Origin: Isoetes taiwanensis
Taxonomy: Eukaryota > Streptophyta > Lycopodiopsida > Isoetales > Isoetaceae
DNA: 64,000 nt
Assembly: GCA_021234155.1 (NCBI GenBank)
Contig: JAJEKV010000233.1
Location: forward strand, 250,001 to 314,000
Reading direction: 5' to 3'
Each line of letters opens with the position of its first letter. The stretch's first letter is position 1. Of the stretch, positions 25,465 to 38,085 are shown in pieces. A program made the translations under genes and the position numbers. The notes beneath the pieces are model-generated. The model ran no database searches. It was not told the DNA's origin and saw only the letters and a program-made list of their open reading frames with translations.

Positions 25465-28400
25465 TCAAGGTGATATGATCTCAATAGGATTCGTATGTTG
25501 ACCATATTGCATTACACGAGTAAGCAATGATACTGCATCATTTCCTTCAAAAGCCTCTTTCAACGATACCACTACTGGAATACTAAGTGCCTTGGAGAAT
25601 TCCACTTCCATGTATCCCTGCAAAAAGACAGAAATATGAGTGAACTTCAACTAGATACCATAGAAAATGCAAGGGTGCCAGAGCTTCATGTCGTGCATGC
25701 TAAATAAATAACCTAAGCTATATGTCTTGCATACCTCAAAATGCGTTAGAAAGGCCTGAAACTGTTTCATGCTGTCTTTCACCCTTCGAAATTGTTTGCC
25801 TGCACTTGCAAGTGCAGCACTCACTTCTGCAGGGGAGTAACCAACCAAATTTTCTACCACCTATAGACAACCATCTACATGTAGAATTAGTGAAATGTCA
25901 AGCAATGGAGGAATGGTTTTGGCAAGGTATAAGTTCATCAAAGACAAAGAGAACGAATTAACCAGCTTACTTCATGATTAATCAGAGCCTCTGTGATTGA
26001 ACTCCCATCATCGACATATACAAGCAACCTAAACTGATCGAGGCCCTTAAAATGGAATTCTTTCACACCTGTCAAAACACACTGAAGAGCAAAACACCCA
26101 CTCAATTCAACATAGAAAAAGGAAATGCATTCCAGTTTAGAAAATGTTATAAATAATAAACCTTTATCCTGCCTTTGATCACTTCATTTTGGTCAGCTTG
26201 TAACACATTCTTTTTCAAAATTGCCAGGTATGTGAATGGAACTGCATTATTAGGTTCAATCCTAAACCCTGAGCACAAGATTAAAACAATCATGAAAAAC
26301 ACCATCTTTAAACTTACACTTTGTACATGAAAATCACTTTATGCTGTAATTTTCTATCAAAATAAGTAATGCATGAAGATGCCTCTGAAATCCAATCTCG
26401 CACCTGTATGATATCAATATAGAACTCCTGTAAAGGTTATTCTCTGTCCATTGTTCAATATGGGTGGCTCATATTTAGCCAAAGGCTACCAAACAGTGCA
26501 GAAGCTTTAGGCCGCCAATGACCAACAGAGCTCAGTTCAACCCAAGCCATCTTTAACCATTATTCATGTCTGTGGCCCTTAAGCTACTACACTTAAAACT
26601 TTCGAATGCCCAATGGTTCTTAGAGAAAAAAGCAGGTGCAGTTCCCAGTACTAACAGCCATTCCATATTCTCTTAAATTGCGGTGAGAGGGCATCTACTG
26701 GAAAACTCTCATTGGAGCAAGAATCTGAAAAATCATGGAAAAAAGTTCCATGCTTTTTGGGTTTTGATATGTCCATAAACATGTCCATTTACATGCGCTA
26801 TTTTCTTAGTGATGAGTCCCAGATCCAAACTTTTTTTTATCACGGCTACCATCCAAATGTAGCATATCTGTTGCTCAGGTACAGACCCAAAAAAAAAAAA
26901 AAAGCATCATGCCAGCAATAACATTTGTCACCGTAGTTTTTTCCTAGCATATCATACATCTTTTCTTCAATGGAACAGCAGAGCTTGAAGCGTATCAGAT
27001 TAGCAATACCATTAAAAACTGGTTTGTGGCAGATCTCAGGATTCAAGGCCTCCCTCTGGCTGAGGTAGCAGGCCAAATTTGTGTTAAAGGGAGAGAATGT
27101 TTGCAGTCAACTTATTTGCCAAGAAATACGCATGTAATACTAATTAACATGCACCACTTATAACGCCGTTTTTATTTGCCACCAGTGAGTGCCAAGTTCT
27201 GAAGTGATGTAACTGAACATGGCACTGAAGGTCATTCCCGTCATCTGGTTGTCAAATTGCTTGCGAAAAGATAAGGTGTTGGAAAATAAAACTTGACTGT
27301 CTGCAAAGTTCAACATGTGCTGCACCAAAAACTGGTATTGGCTTCACGTCTTAAGCGCAAACTACCTTTAACCTGCCTTTACAACATTAGCACTGCATAC
27401 CGAAGGAACCCAATAAAGTCCCATAGAATTATGGGAGGGAGGCCATTCGAACAAAATTTGTACTTTTTACTTAAATCTTCGACTTGTCTAAATATCAGAA
27501 GTCATGTCTACAAGGTTGTTGCCTTTTCCAAACTAGGCAGAACAAATTCCCAGCTTGGGTGACCTTGGGGAAGGGTGGCATCCAGACATTCTAGTTCAGT
27601 AGCAAGAACACTTACCCTCGTCTCGTAAATCGTGTGTGCCGACCTTCATTTGTTCTCTCCCATCAGCTGAGCGTCTACCCATGCTGGAGCTTCTCCTCTG
27701 GGAGGCAGAACCAGGGAAATGCTGTGGTGCAAAAGCTTGTCCTGGCATGTCCAAACTCATTGACACTACGGTTTTGTTAATATCAGCCACAGATGTATCC
27801 AAGCTTGGGTTTCTCCTCTGTGGAGCCGAACCAGAAACTGGTTGTACAGAAGACTCTCTGCACATGTCTAGAGTAGTATGAACTTCCTGTTGTGTAATGA
27901 CATCTTGAAAGTGCCCTGAATTGTCATGCAATTATGTATTAGTCCAGTTGTATTGCTTGGTTGAAATCAGCAGAATGTACCAGCAGAGAAAGAAACTGAT
28001 GGTTGTGCGAAAGGCTGCCTTGGCATGTCTGGAGCAGCCTGCTGCTGTTCATGAAATTGGCCTGCATAATGACACAATCATGCATCAGATTTCTAATTGA
28101 GACATTATCCAGAATAATATATAGTTTTTGGACGAACTTGCCTTCGTCTGCACAAATAACTAAACTAGTTCTACAAAGATCCCAATGCATATGGAATGAA
28201 AAAAATCGATATATTTCCAAGCTTGAAAATTTTATCTCCTGCTCGACATATTTACTTATTTTCTTCAAAAATCTGACATATAGTTTGTTGAATGAATTGT
28301 CTTGGATGTGTGCCAGAAAATTAGCTCCAAGATTCAAAACTAACCTATCGCCAAAACCATACCATTCCTATGGAATGAGAATCAATTCAATTTATTGAAT

Positions 28401-29783
28401 GAGGCAAAAACAGGTTTTCCAAGGTATGAATATTTTTCTGTGTTCTTAGGAGAAACAGCCTAATAATTTATCAAATTCTAATCTAGTTCGACCTCAAACT
28501 CAAAACTATCCTGGACATATTTAATTACCTCCGATAGATCCATGGTTTGCTGTGTGGATGGAATTAGGCTCCTGTTGCATGCCGCTATGTGACCATGCTG
28601 CTGCAGTTGCCCTCTCAGCCAACTTAGGTAGATTTACTCCACGAGCAGCCCTGAGAGAATGAGACTATCTTAGTCACATGCATGACTCGGTGAAAAAAGA
28701 GAAGTGAGATAGTACCGATTTCCCCGTGGTGGTTTATTGACTACTTCAACTACTTGTTGCCGTGCTGCTTCAAGCTGTTCAATCAATCCCCCCAATACAT
28801 CAATGACCTCTGGAACAAGCAGAAGAAGCCCTCTCCTTACTTGAATACTTTGAACAACCACCTACATCCAACTTCTATGAATATCAACCCCATAAAACCT
28901 TGGCTAGCAAAAGAATGTTCATGCCTTGAAACCTGCAGCAGAGAGGACTTTGATTGCTGGTATTGGCCGATATTCTATTCCAAACACACGCTGCACACCA
29001 TCAGTCATAGAAAGCTTTAAACATCTTCCTCCAGTTCCAGCATTTCGCTCTTGATACCTGTCGCGAAGGGGGGAGCCTATGTCCGATATCTCATCAACCT
29101 GTAAAGATGATAACTAAATAACTCAACAACATTGGCAAAGAAGTTTTACTTCATAATCAAAGAGAAAAACAATATTAGAATGCGTAATTTGCTATTTCTA
29201 CATTGTAATATAAATAGAATTATCTGCAGAAGAATGTTATATGCATGCGGGATTTAGGTTTCTCAGTCCCAATTCACATATTTCAGCGAATGAAACAAAT
29301 ATTTTTCATGCCAGCAAAAGATTGCAGCATAAAACATGCAGACCACAGCAATGTATAGGAAGCTAAATATGGACATCATAAGACAAACGAACATTGCACA
29401 TTCAAGCCTTGGCAATCTGCCATTACCTGGAGGATGAAAGGGCCTGGAAGCTCCACTTTATGCATGGAATTCACATGAGGGGGTAGCACTGAATCCCCTA
29501 CCACATTGAAATCTGCATATAGAAGCTGAGAAAAACAGAGTTGTGCCTGCATCTCCGATGACATTGTAGCGAAAGAAGGGTTGGAAGTTCGAAGTAGCTC
29601 CATACACGAACTTAACCAGGCTGGTTTAGGCCTAGCTCCCAATCTGCCAAGTACCTCTGCCACATTGGAATGCGGATAGTTATGTGTAGAACTGTTGGGA
29701 TTGGAACGATTGTTCTGCTCAATTTCGAAATCTAGGTCATCATCAGAGAGGTCTACGAAGACTTCTTCCGAAGCCATGGACAA
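25465..29783 (-). CDS. RMI1: RecQ-mediated genome instability protein 1
   Basis: Predicted 558 aa, minus strand, exons 29427-29783, 28925-29098, 28716-28861, 28529-28650, 27981-28061, 27616-27915, 26162-26268, 25971-26081, 25735-25860 and 25465-25617; phases agree throughout. Residues 40-235 match the RMI1 N-terminal region with DUF1767 helices and OB-fold 1 (RCLKLSMTDGVQRVFGIEYR, EVIDVLGGLIEQLEAARQQV, VNKPPRGNR). Residues 395-558 match the plant RMI1 C-terminal OB region (LLVYVDDGSSITEALINHE, GYSPAEVSAALASAGKQF). The middle is a variable Gln/Ser-rich linker. RMI1 is the scaffold of the RecQ helicase-Top3alpha complex that dissolves double Holliday junctions in the nucleus. Intron 2 appears to use a GC-AG boundary. 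The start is the first ATG (29783); a second lies two codons later. Confidence 0.92.
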
Positions 29784-30186
29784 TAAATTTGGAGGGAAAC
29801 ATGGTATACAAAAAAAAAAAACAGCTGAAAAAATTCGCCAATTCGTTATTAACTCATTTTTGGGAGTTACCTCTTGTTGTGAAAGGGCTTATTCCGAGTA
29901 TATTCTGGTATATATCTGGATACTCTTGTTGCGGATAATTTGCCAGAGGCTATGTAATTTGCCCACCATCCTCCTCTGTCGCTTCGGCAGTGGCTAATGT
30001 GGCTATCGCGAGCCATTATGGCACAAGCTTGGGGTGTGGCTCAAAGGACTGTATGCATTGTCGTGTTCACTTGTCTGAGCATGGTTTAATGGTGAATTTG
30101 TACACAAAGACCAAGTTCCAGAGTTTAAAGTGCTTTGCTTAACCGTGTTTGCGAGTTTTGCAGAAAGAAAAGCTCATCCTTAACAA
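29784..30186. other. RMI1 upstream region and LTR-like remnant
   Basis: The stretch next to RMI1 probably includes its promoter. From about 30015 the sequence is repeated, diverged, at 31484-32130 (TATGGCACAAGCT, then AGACCAAG, TTTGCTTAACC), which looks like a decayed long terminal repeat pair. Confidence 0.4.
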
Positions 30187-30187
30187 G

Positions 30188-30210
30188 TGGTATTAGATCC
30201 GGGTCTTTCC
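30188..30210 (+). other. Possible retrotransposon primer-binding site
   Basis: AAGTGGTATTAGATCCGGG resembles the TGGTATCAGAGC primer-binding site that follows the left LTR in plant LTR retrotransposons, and it comes right after the LTR-like repeat. No gag or pol frame survives downstream. Weak call. Confidence 0.3.
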
Positions 30211-30559
30211 AAATTTTCTGTACAATGGAAGAAAATGTATTTAATATTCTTGCAGCCCATTATAATCAATCCATGAATGTCATTGCCCATATTGCCACTC
30301 AAATTGGAATACCTACATTATCTAGCTTTGCTGAACCAAAGGAAACTAGAATATATTGCAATATTGTACAAACATTTGCCAGCAGCCTCCTTTGCCTACA
30401 AATCCACCACCAATTACTCCTCCAACATCTAACTCCTCCTCTAGCATCGCACTGCACAACCTGCATGCAAATTATTATCCTGATCTTAAAAGACAGCGGG
30501 ATCACTTCAAACAAGAGGGACATGAATTGATGCAACATTTCTACTCTAAATTCTCTTAC

Positions 30560-32820
30560 TTAGCAATTCAAATGGAATAACTGTAGCCAGGAGGATTAGC
30601 AAAAAATGAAATTATGCAGAAATTAAGACTGGATTGAGAGGTGCATTGTATGCAGAACTGTGTTTTGTGGAACCTCTATTGATGAAGCGATGTGGAAGGT
30701 TGAAGCAGCAGAAATGAAGCACAATCCTAGTGCAATATGATATGATATATGGGTGGGGTATCCTCAAGAAAAGACTTATAAACTAGATAATGCCACAGCA
30801 GGCGAGAGGAAACATACGAGGTATAGAGTGGATACCAATGAAAGAAATGACAATTCCCCAGCAAAACTGAATAATGGTGAATGAGGAATAGCCCAGGCTA
30901 GAACATCCCCAAGATTTCTCATGCCAAGGACCTCACTATAAGAGCCAGTGAATCTGAGCAACCAAAAGATGACGCCCGAGCAAAGACGTGATCTGTGCAT
31001 ACATTGCCCAATTCATTTTGTTGAAGATGTACCTGAAAGTTCCCATACCATATTTGACAAGGAAAAGGCAGAAGCCTACGAGAGAGGTTGATAGAATACA
31101 GGTATCTGGGATATGACGCGCACGGCACGGGGAAATTTATGGGCTAAAGGGGCAGATTGGTTATCTGAATAAAGATGAGTAAAGTTAAGATGTTTGTGTG
31201 TGCATGAGAGTGCTAGTTTGACTGAGCATTGTATTCATTTGATTTGAGTTAATGAAAGAGTTTTTTTTCAATCAAGTGTTGTACTTGAGTAAAGAAGTAA
31301 GGAGGTAATTGTGTCTACAGTGCGGTAACTAGATTCTAAGTATAATATTTTATAAGCAAATGGTAAAGTTACCAGCCTTCGGAAATCTTTTCAAAGCAGA
31401 TTGCCAGATGACAAGCTTTTAAAAAAAATTGCTATTCCCTTAAGGCGGATGATCCAGGTTGATCAGCATTGGGAAGGGAAGGAGTTGTTATGGCACAAGC
31501 TAGGGGTATGACTTAAAGGACTTGTAGATGGAACAAAGATGCAAATACAAATTTAAAGCCAAAAAGAGCATTTAAGAATAGAATTAAAATATTAGATATA
31601 CTTGAAAGTTATGAACCTTAGGAAAATTTTTGAACATTAAAATTGAGTAAACAATGTTCATAGTTGGTCGCTATGGTAATAGCGACTGTTGAAGCAAACC
31701 CTTCTAAGAATATCATAAAGAAATGGAAACTGGACGATAGGCCTGGCCATAAGCCAAATTAGCTAGCAAATTTGAATTAGGCTGAATGCAATCCAAATTA
31801 AGCTAAAGGCAAATCTTTTTCCAAAAGTTATACAGTATACAAGCATCCAAATTCTATGAGCTCGAGAGAAGCTTGTTTCCTTAACTCAATTGCCGGTTAA
31901 AAGCTAAATCATTGTTAGAACCTTATTCCATAAATCTTGCCAGAGAGGTTTATCTAATTGGATTAACAAATTCTCCAAATTCCAATCAAAGAGCCCGTTT
32001 GCAGTGTTCACAAGTCAAAGCCCAATTGATTGGTAAATTTATGCCAGAAAGAAGACCAAGCTCCAAAGTTTAAAGTTGTTTTGCTTAACCTTGTTTGAGA
32101 ATTTTACAAAAAGAAGAGTTCATCCATAATAGTTTCTCTAACTCTGCATCAAATTCCATGTTTATACAAATCCCCTGCTAATAGAAGACCATGCCGGAAG
32201 GCTCCTAACTATTTCATTTCTGTATTATCTAGATTTATAAAGACCTGAACGGGTTTGTGGATCGATTTTCTTGCCTCATTTTGTGACGTTCTAGTATATT
32301 ATATGGCATGCATACTTGACATGTACAAGATTAGTACACAAACGACCCAAAATATGCATGTCACGTAGGTAACCTGTATATCAAGAGCCCATAGAAGGTG
32401 GTGGCACAACAATACAATAGTATTGGAGTGCATGGCAACCATTGGTGCTTGTCATATTATACTCAATACAAGAAATTCATCGCCGCGCTCTTGGCCAACG
32501 CGAACATTTCTCTTTTATAAATCAGTTATTGATTTTATAAATCTATTATTGGAAAGATTTTCGTGAGTCTCTAGGGCACACAAATTTGTGAAGTAAACTG
32601 ACAATGGCATTAGTTTATTTCCAAATTTGTGACCAATTTTCGCTTTCATACATTAAGGCAAAATACCATGATTGCAAGATATCTCTTACATGCCCATGCG
32701 TCACATTAGAAAGAATGTATTTGAGATTGAACACAATAAGTGTGCTACAAATGGAATGCAACCATCAAAAGAATCCAATCCCACGAATTAAGCAATCATT
32801 GTACTTCTTGAGAACTTGAT
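30560..32820. other. Degenerate transposon-rich stretch
   Basis: No supported gene. 31484-31530 and 32035-32130 are diverged copies of 30015-30060 and 30110-30165. The remaining sequence is AT-rich with short unsupported frames. Confidence 0.35.
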
Positions 32821-32826
32821 CCCATC

Positions 32827-33320
32827 GATCCGAGCCATCGGATCACAATTCTAGAATGGGGCGAGCATGCATGTCTTGCATGCATGCCTGCGGCGCATGC
32901 CCTTGCTGGTTGGGAGATCGCTATATTAGGCGAGGTTCGTCATCAACGTCTCATCGGCGCCTCCTCTTCTCTCTCAGCAGTACCTTATTCCCTTTTCTTT
33001 GAACCCATGCAGGGGATGCTGTGGCATGTCCTTTCTCGGCCTTGCCTCTTCTTTAGCCATAATCCTTTGACCTTCGTCCTCGATCCTGTTTTGATAAGGA
33101 AGTCCTTTGTCTATTCGGGAGGTTTTTGGTGTTTCATGCGATCCGAGCCATCGGATCGCAATTCTAGAATGGGGCGAGCATGCATGTCTTGCATGCATGC
33201 CTGCGGCGCATGCCCTTTCTGGTTGGGAGATCACTATATAGGCGAGGTTCGTCATCAACGTCTCATCGGCGCTTCCTCTTCTCTCTCAGCAGTACCTTAT
33301 TCTCTTTTCTTTGAACCCAC
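32827..33320 (+). repeat. Direct repeat of about 180 bp carrying a TATA-like box
   Basis: Two copies (about 32827-33010 and 33140-33320, period 313 bp), over 95% alike. Each has GATCCGAGCCATCGGATC, a GCATGCATG palindromic run, then CTATAT(T)AGGCGAGG followed about 30 bases later by a pyrimidine-rich stretch. The TATA-like box and downstream C/T-rich leader suggest a promoter, perhaps of an LTR-type element. No product is evident. Confidence 0.65.
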
Positions 33321-33346
33321 CCTCCCCCCCCTTCTTTGTTTAATGT

Positions 33347-33447
33347 ATTTGTCGCCTGGCACGCGTGACCAGCCCCTCTATTTGAAGAGGTTTTTGTTTT
33401 ATTGTCGCGTGGCACGCGTGATCAGCCCCTCCACTCTGGGAGGTTTG
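33347..33447 (+). repeat. Tandem 52-bp repeat
   Basis: TGTCGC-TGGCACGCGTGA-CAGCCCCTC occurs twice in tandem, each followed by a GAGG-rich pairing stretch (AGGGGC/GAGAGG) that could fold. Function unknown. Confidence 0.65.
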
Positions 33448-33567
33448 TTTTGTCACTTTTTTTTTGTGTTGGTGATGTGCAGGTACAGGTTGGCGAGCGG
33501 CAACTGTTTCGACTTCTCCATTCGTGAGTTGTAGGAGCGATTTTCTCTGCCTTACGTTTGTCAAGCC

Positions 33568-33656
33568 CCTTGCCGAAGGCTTATCACTAGGGTTTTTCCT
33601 CGAAAACCCGAAAGGGCGGGGTTTTTTAATCCCGGTGATAAGTTTTCGGCAGGTAC
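33568..33656. repeat. Nested hairpin, retroelement-like
   Basis: TTGCCGAAGGCTTATCACTA pairs imperfectly with the complement ending at 33655, and inside it AAAACCC pairs with GGGGTTTT. The inner part (CCGGGATTAAAAACCCCGCC on the other strand) also occurs in the 53.65-kb retroelement end, also as a hairpin. Confidence 0.65.
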
Positions 33657-34003
33657 ACAACCCAAACATCTATTAGCATTGTATTTTATGGGGTCCAAAT
33701 TATATAATTGGATATTCCCTTTATTTTTCATGTGTAGTTCGCATGTGTGCGGCTACCCACTATCCACCATTGTAGAAAATCTGCTGAGATGAATGAGAAG
33801 CCTAGTCTAGTGATCTCCTGAATATGATGTTTTGTACGAATTATTTTACTTTGGTAATTTAGTTTATGTAGAAACATGTTATTTTATCTTTCTAAGTGTA
33901 TAGAATTATGCATGGCCACATACTAGAACATGTGCATGTGGCCGAACTATGGGCAGTTGTACTTGAAGCTTATCTTCATTGGTGCTCTATCAACAATTAA
34001 GAA

Positions 34004-34185
34004 ATGGGAAAACTATCAAACTACCCCTATGAGTTTGTGTAATTACTAAAATGCCCTTATGAGTTTTAAAATTACCAAAATGCCCTTACACACCTACTAT
34101 ACACAAGGGCATTTTGGTAATTTTGAAACTCATAAGGGTATTTTGGTAATTACATAAACTCATAAGGGTATTTTGGTAGTTTTCC
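34004..34185. mobile_element. Fold-back MITE
   Basis: Nearly the whole 182 bp is an inverted repeat: GGGAAAACTATCAAACTACC at the left pairs with GGTAGTTTTCCC at the right, with internal units of GGGTATTTTGGTAATT. The loop is CACACCTACTATACAC. No coding content. The type is common in plant genomes; I cannot name the superfamily because the target duplication is unclear. Confidence 0.8.
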
Positions 34186-34364
34186 CAAAATTATATTAGT
34201 ATTCTTCAGTAGAGCTTGGTGCCCTTCATATTTGTTTTGTAGTCTTAGTTGAATTATTCTTTTTTTATGATGGGGCTTAGTCCGCGAGCTTCAGTTTGGG
34301 CTCTGGCCCCTTGCATTGTGCTCCCTTCTATAAGCCTTTGAGCTTCCCATGGACATCAAAATCA

Positions 34365-34500
34365 ATCGGGTCGGTCGGTCGGTGGTAAATGCATGCATGC
34401 TGTCGTAAATGCGCTCGCTGCCTCGCGCTGCTTTTTTGCTTTGCACGCCTACGCCGCCGCCTTTTGTCGTTTTGTCTGTCCGTCCGTCCGTCTGTCACAA
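34365..34500. repeat. Tetranucleotide microsatellites
   Basis: (GGTC)n near 34368-34385 and (GTCC)n near 34475-34495 flank a GCATGCATGC run and CGCTCGCTGCC. Simple sequence, no gene. Confidence 0.75.
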
Positions 34501-35489
34501 ATGAAGTTCATTTATTACAAGAACGCCAAAACATAATGCTTTTGTTACTGCTGTTATAAATAATGTTCTTACTAGAGTTGTCTCGGCGAGCATTTCGGGT
34601 CCATGGACCGGAAATGATTCAAGATATCCCCTGCCACTTAAACCCTTATATCTCACAAGAGAAATTGTAACTTTATAATATACAACAACTACTCTTTGAA
34701 TCTTCACTTGATTCTTAATGAGCTATAAGAATTTTATCACCACTGGATTCACCTGGGAATTTTTTTCTTAGGGCTTCTTTATTTGGGCACTTCATCCTTT
34801 TGTCAACAATTAAAGGTTGTAAAAATCCAAATAGAGTGTCCAAGCCAAAAAAAAAAAAAACCCTAAGGAAAAAAATTTCCAAGAAGAGTGCAATTTTGTG
34901 AAAAGGGAATTCATATTTAACAATGATAAGGAAATGTAAGCTCTAAAAGAATGTACTTTGCTTTCACGGTATGTGAGCCGCTCGTTTTTATGGATTTTAG
35001 CATGCTTTTGTCTAACATGTTGTTTTGTTCATCTAATGTTGTTGAATCAAAAGTTTTGCATTTCTCAAGGACAGCATATTCCATTTCATATCTCTTTTTC
35101 TCAGTGAAAGGAAGTGTTTTATATTAAGTCTAATTGAAACATGTTAAATAATCCCAAAATGCTTGTAATTCTACTGATGTTTTTGCTTAGATAAGTAAAA
35201 ATACCAAAAATACCAGAGAAGGCACTATTGTTATGTTAACTTGTCTATGGTAGCTTCAACGTCTACATATATGCATCTTTGTCATTTGCCCTCTTTGATT
35301 GTTGGTGATGCCACTGGTTGCAGTCTTTTGGCTATACACTCTGCCTACATAGGAAGAATGCTGCAAAAGAAAAATAAAGTCGTCAATGTCAATTAAAAAG
35401 TGAAATTCAAAGAGTCAGTGATATAAGTGGCTAACTCACTTCTGAAGGTACCTCAGCATCTACATTCTCATACTCATCCTCATTCACAT

Positions 35490-35555
35490 CTCATAGGCCG
35501 ATTGATCTCAGTGGACGATAAAAAATCATTCTTATTCATTCTCATCTTTTCTTGT
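35490..35555 (+). mobile_element. Retroelement 3' end, GTCTC-GTGGACGAT family
   Basis: CATAGGCCGATTGATCTCAG then TGGACGATAAAAAATCATTC and an ATTC-rich tail. Plus orientation. It lies just past the last methyltransferase exon. Confidence 0.5.
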
Positions 35556-37889
35556 GCATCCGCGTCGTGATAGCACTAAGTCAATCAAACCTTCATCAAT
35601 ATTCACTCCATAATAATGAACACCTTGCAATGCACATGCTTCCAGCATAGAACCTGCGCCCACAAATAGATCCAACACAAAACCACCCTTAGCACAAAAG
35701 CAATGTAAAAGAAATTCCATGAACCTTGTAGATCATTCCAACCCAAATCTGGAGTGGGTAGTGTCATGCAAATGCAACCTATCAGTAGGAGGAAGTTCAT
35801 GATGAAGCAGGTTACTGTTTTAATTCGAATCCTTAGTAGAAAATACATCTAAATTGTGATATCACATATCTGTGCCAATTCTACCGTAGATGATAAGGTA
35901 ACACCAATTTATTGCCATGTGGCCCATAACATGTTTTGAAAAACCAAATGGATCATTCTCGGTTCGGGAAGTTCCCCGGAACCCTTGTAACCTGCTGGAC
36001 AAAATCCAGATTTAGCTGGACAGATTTGAAACAATAGGAAAAATTCTGGCTGAAAATAACAGATTTTCTTAGTATTTCCGGAGGAATCGTAACCCTGTGT
36101 TGGAGCTTGCCGAGATAGGTTCAGAACAGTCGGAAACATGCTTCTTGAGGCTGAAAATTTTCCCGAACCGAGGGATCATTGCTTGTCACGCAATACAAGC
36201 GGCGCTTCTCAAGATTGTACTTTCTTGCTTGACCCTCCACCATGCTCAATTGGTTGGCCAAACCAAGGCACATAACCATCCCCTCATCATCCACACATAA
36301 AGTCGCCAAAATAAATGCATCTGCAACCAATTTTGGTAAGGGACTCACAAAGAACACAAAAACTGGCCGATAACCAACCACAAGAATGAATAGTGCATAT
36401 ATAGCTGCTCGTCCCTTCCCAGAATGCTGATCCGATGGCTCGAATCGATGCCTATTATGTAGTACAAATATTCCATGAAGGCAATGTAGAATAGCCAATG
36501 GAGGGCATTTCATTTGTAGGAAAGTCTAGAAGCACAATATCTGCTCCCCAGTTCCTCTTCACCCCTCCTCATTGGTAAACATGACCGCTCATGGCCACGT
36601 GCCTTCCTATTTCTCTGATCTTTTTGAAGCTGGTCTCACCTTTCACATGAATACTTTTTGCTATGTTTGTGATATTATCAGCCACTAAAATCAAGGAAAC
36701 ATTAGCATATATAACCTTCTGAACAAAAGTTGATGGCTTGATATCCATGCATCACTGTCATCAACGTATCCAACTGGAGGAGTAATCAACGCTTCGTTGT
36801 CATTCTTCTTCTCAACTTTTTCCTGAATTTTTTCCTCACTTTGTGCTTGATATTTCCTTCTCTTTTTCTTTTCTGGTAATGGGTCATCATCTTCACTTCA
36901 CTCACCAAAAAATCTGCAATGGATGAAAGCATATCGTTGTGCATCTTCTTTTCTTCTTCTGGAATGATGCCTGCTGGAAAGTCTATCCACCAAGGGCAAT
37001 TGCTAATCTTCCAATTTGACAATCCTCTTGGTCTATCCAAATTTCCCTTTCCAGAATACATAGCTTCAGAATCCGACCTTGTTGCCCATGAGGTTATCAA
37101 TATAGGCATGTCATCCACATAATTTTGGGCCACACCCTGAATGTTTCAGACATGAAACTGGTCAATATTCCTAATAGGTGAAAAGAACGAAGTTAAAGCA
37201 TAGAACTGGGATCACTGAAGCAAACTCACTGTGAAGCCCTTCAGATTTCAAATGCGTCCTTCATTTTGATAGTCGTAGACATATTCTTATCAGAGCTTTT
37301 GAACATCTCATTTTTATACTTCAATTTGAATGCTCGAAACCATTTAGCTAAATCGTTAGCATCATGTCTGATAACAATGCCATTGTCCGTGAGAATTGAT
37401 CTAAGGTCTCTTGATATTTATGGACAAGATGCTCCAACCATGTTTCTTTTTTTACCCGCTCATGGAAGTCTTTATCATTGTTTGGAATCTTATAACTATG
37501 CACAACAGCAGTCTTAGAAGTCATCCAAAGGAACCATCTATCTCTAATAGTCTCATCCACCTTCACTCTTGTCATGTCATATAACTTCTCAATTGTTAAC
37601 CACATGTATGTATTGCTTGGATCCTTGCTGGTCACTAAGTTAATATAATTGCCTTCTGAGCCAGGATTTAGTATTGCCAAGTACTTACCCATTTTCTTCA
37701 CCCATTTTGTCGTCACCTCTTTTTTTACTTTGGCTTTAGCCGCTTCCAGGTTAAGCTTATCCTTATACACAGATATAGATTCTTCAATCTCGTTATCAAT
37801 TTGGGACTGAAATAATATAAAGATCAAGCTATAAGATCTTAGCCAGAACATACTTGGTAGAAGTTCCTAGACAGAATACACAATAATAT

Positions 37890-38085
37890 AAAGATAAAAT
37901 AAGATAAGATGACTTTTTACGTCCACGGGAACCCAACGAGTTATGAGACGACACATGCAAGGGCGACAGCCCATCTAAAACCTGGGACTAGGCACCAAAG
38001 ACAATAATCAAATATTAAAAGACTACCAAGAAGAAGATAATGCTAATGCTCGTGGTAATTTTGTGCTTTTAAAGTATAATAGACA
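37890..38085 (-). mobile_element. Retroelement 3' segment inserted in a methyltransferase intron
   Basis: Nearly identical to 14098-14280: AAGATAAAATAAGATAAGAT, TTTTTACGTCCAC, then about 150 shared bases. It sits in the intron between the exons ending at 38147 and starting at 37806, minus strand. Confidence 0.6.

Noticed and set aside
26846-27076. Extra RMI1 exon between the exons at 27616 and 26268
   Set aside because: The phases of the neighbouring exons join correctly without it, and it ends in a lysine/poly-A artefact.
36205-36250. Plus-strand LDPPPCSIGW resembling a methyltransferase DPPW motif
   Set aside because: It lies opposite a real minus-strand coding exon; the minus-strand motif IV is at 36507-36546.
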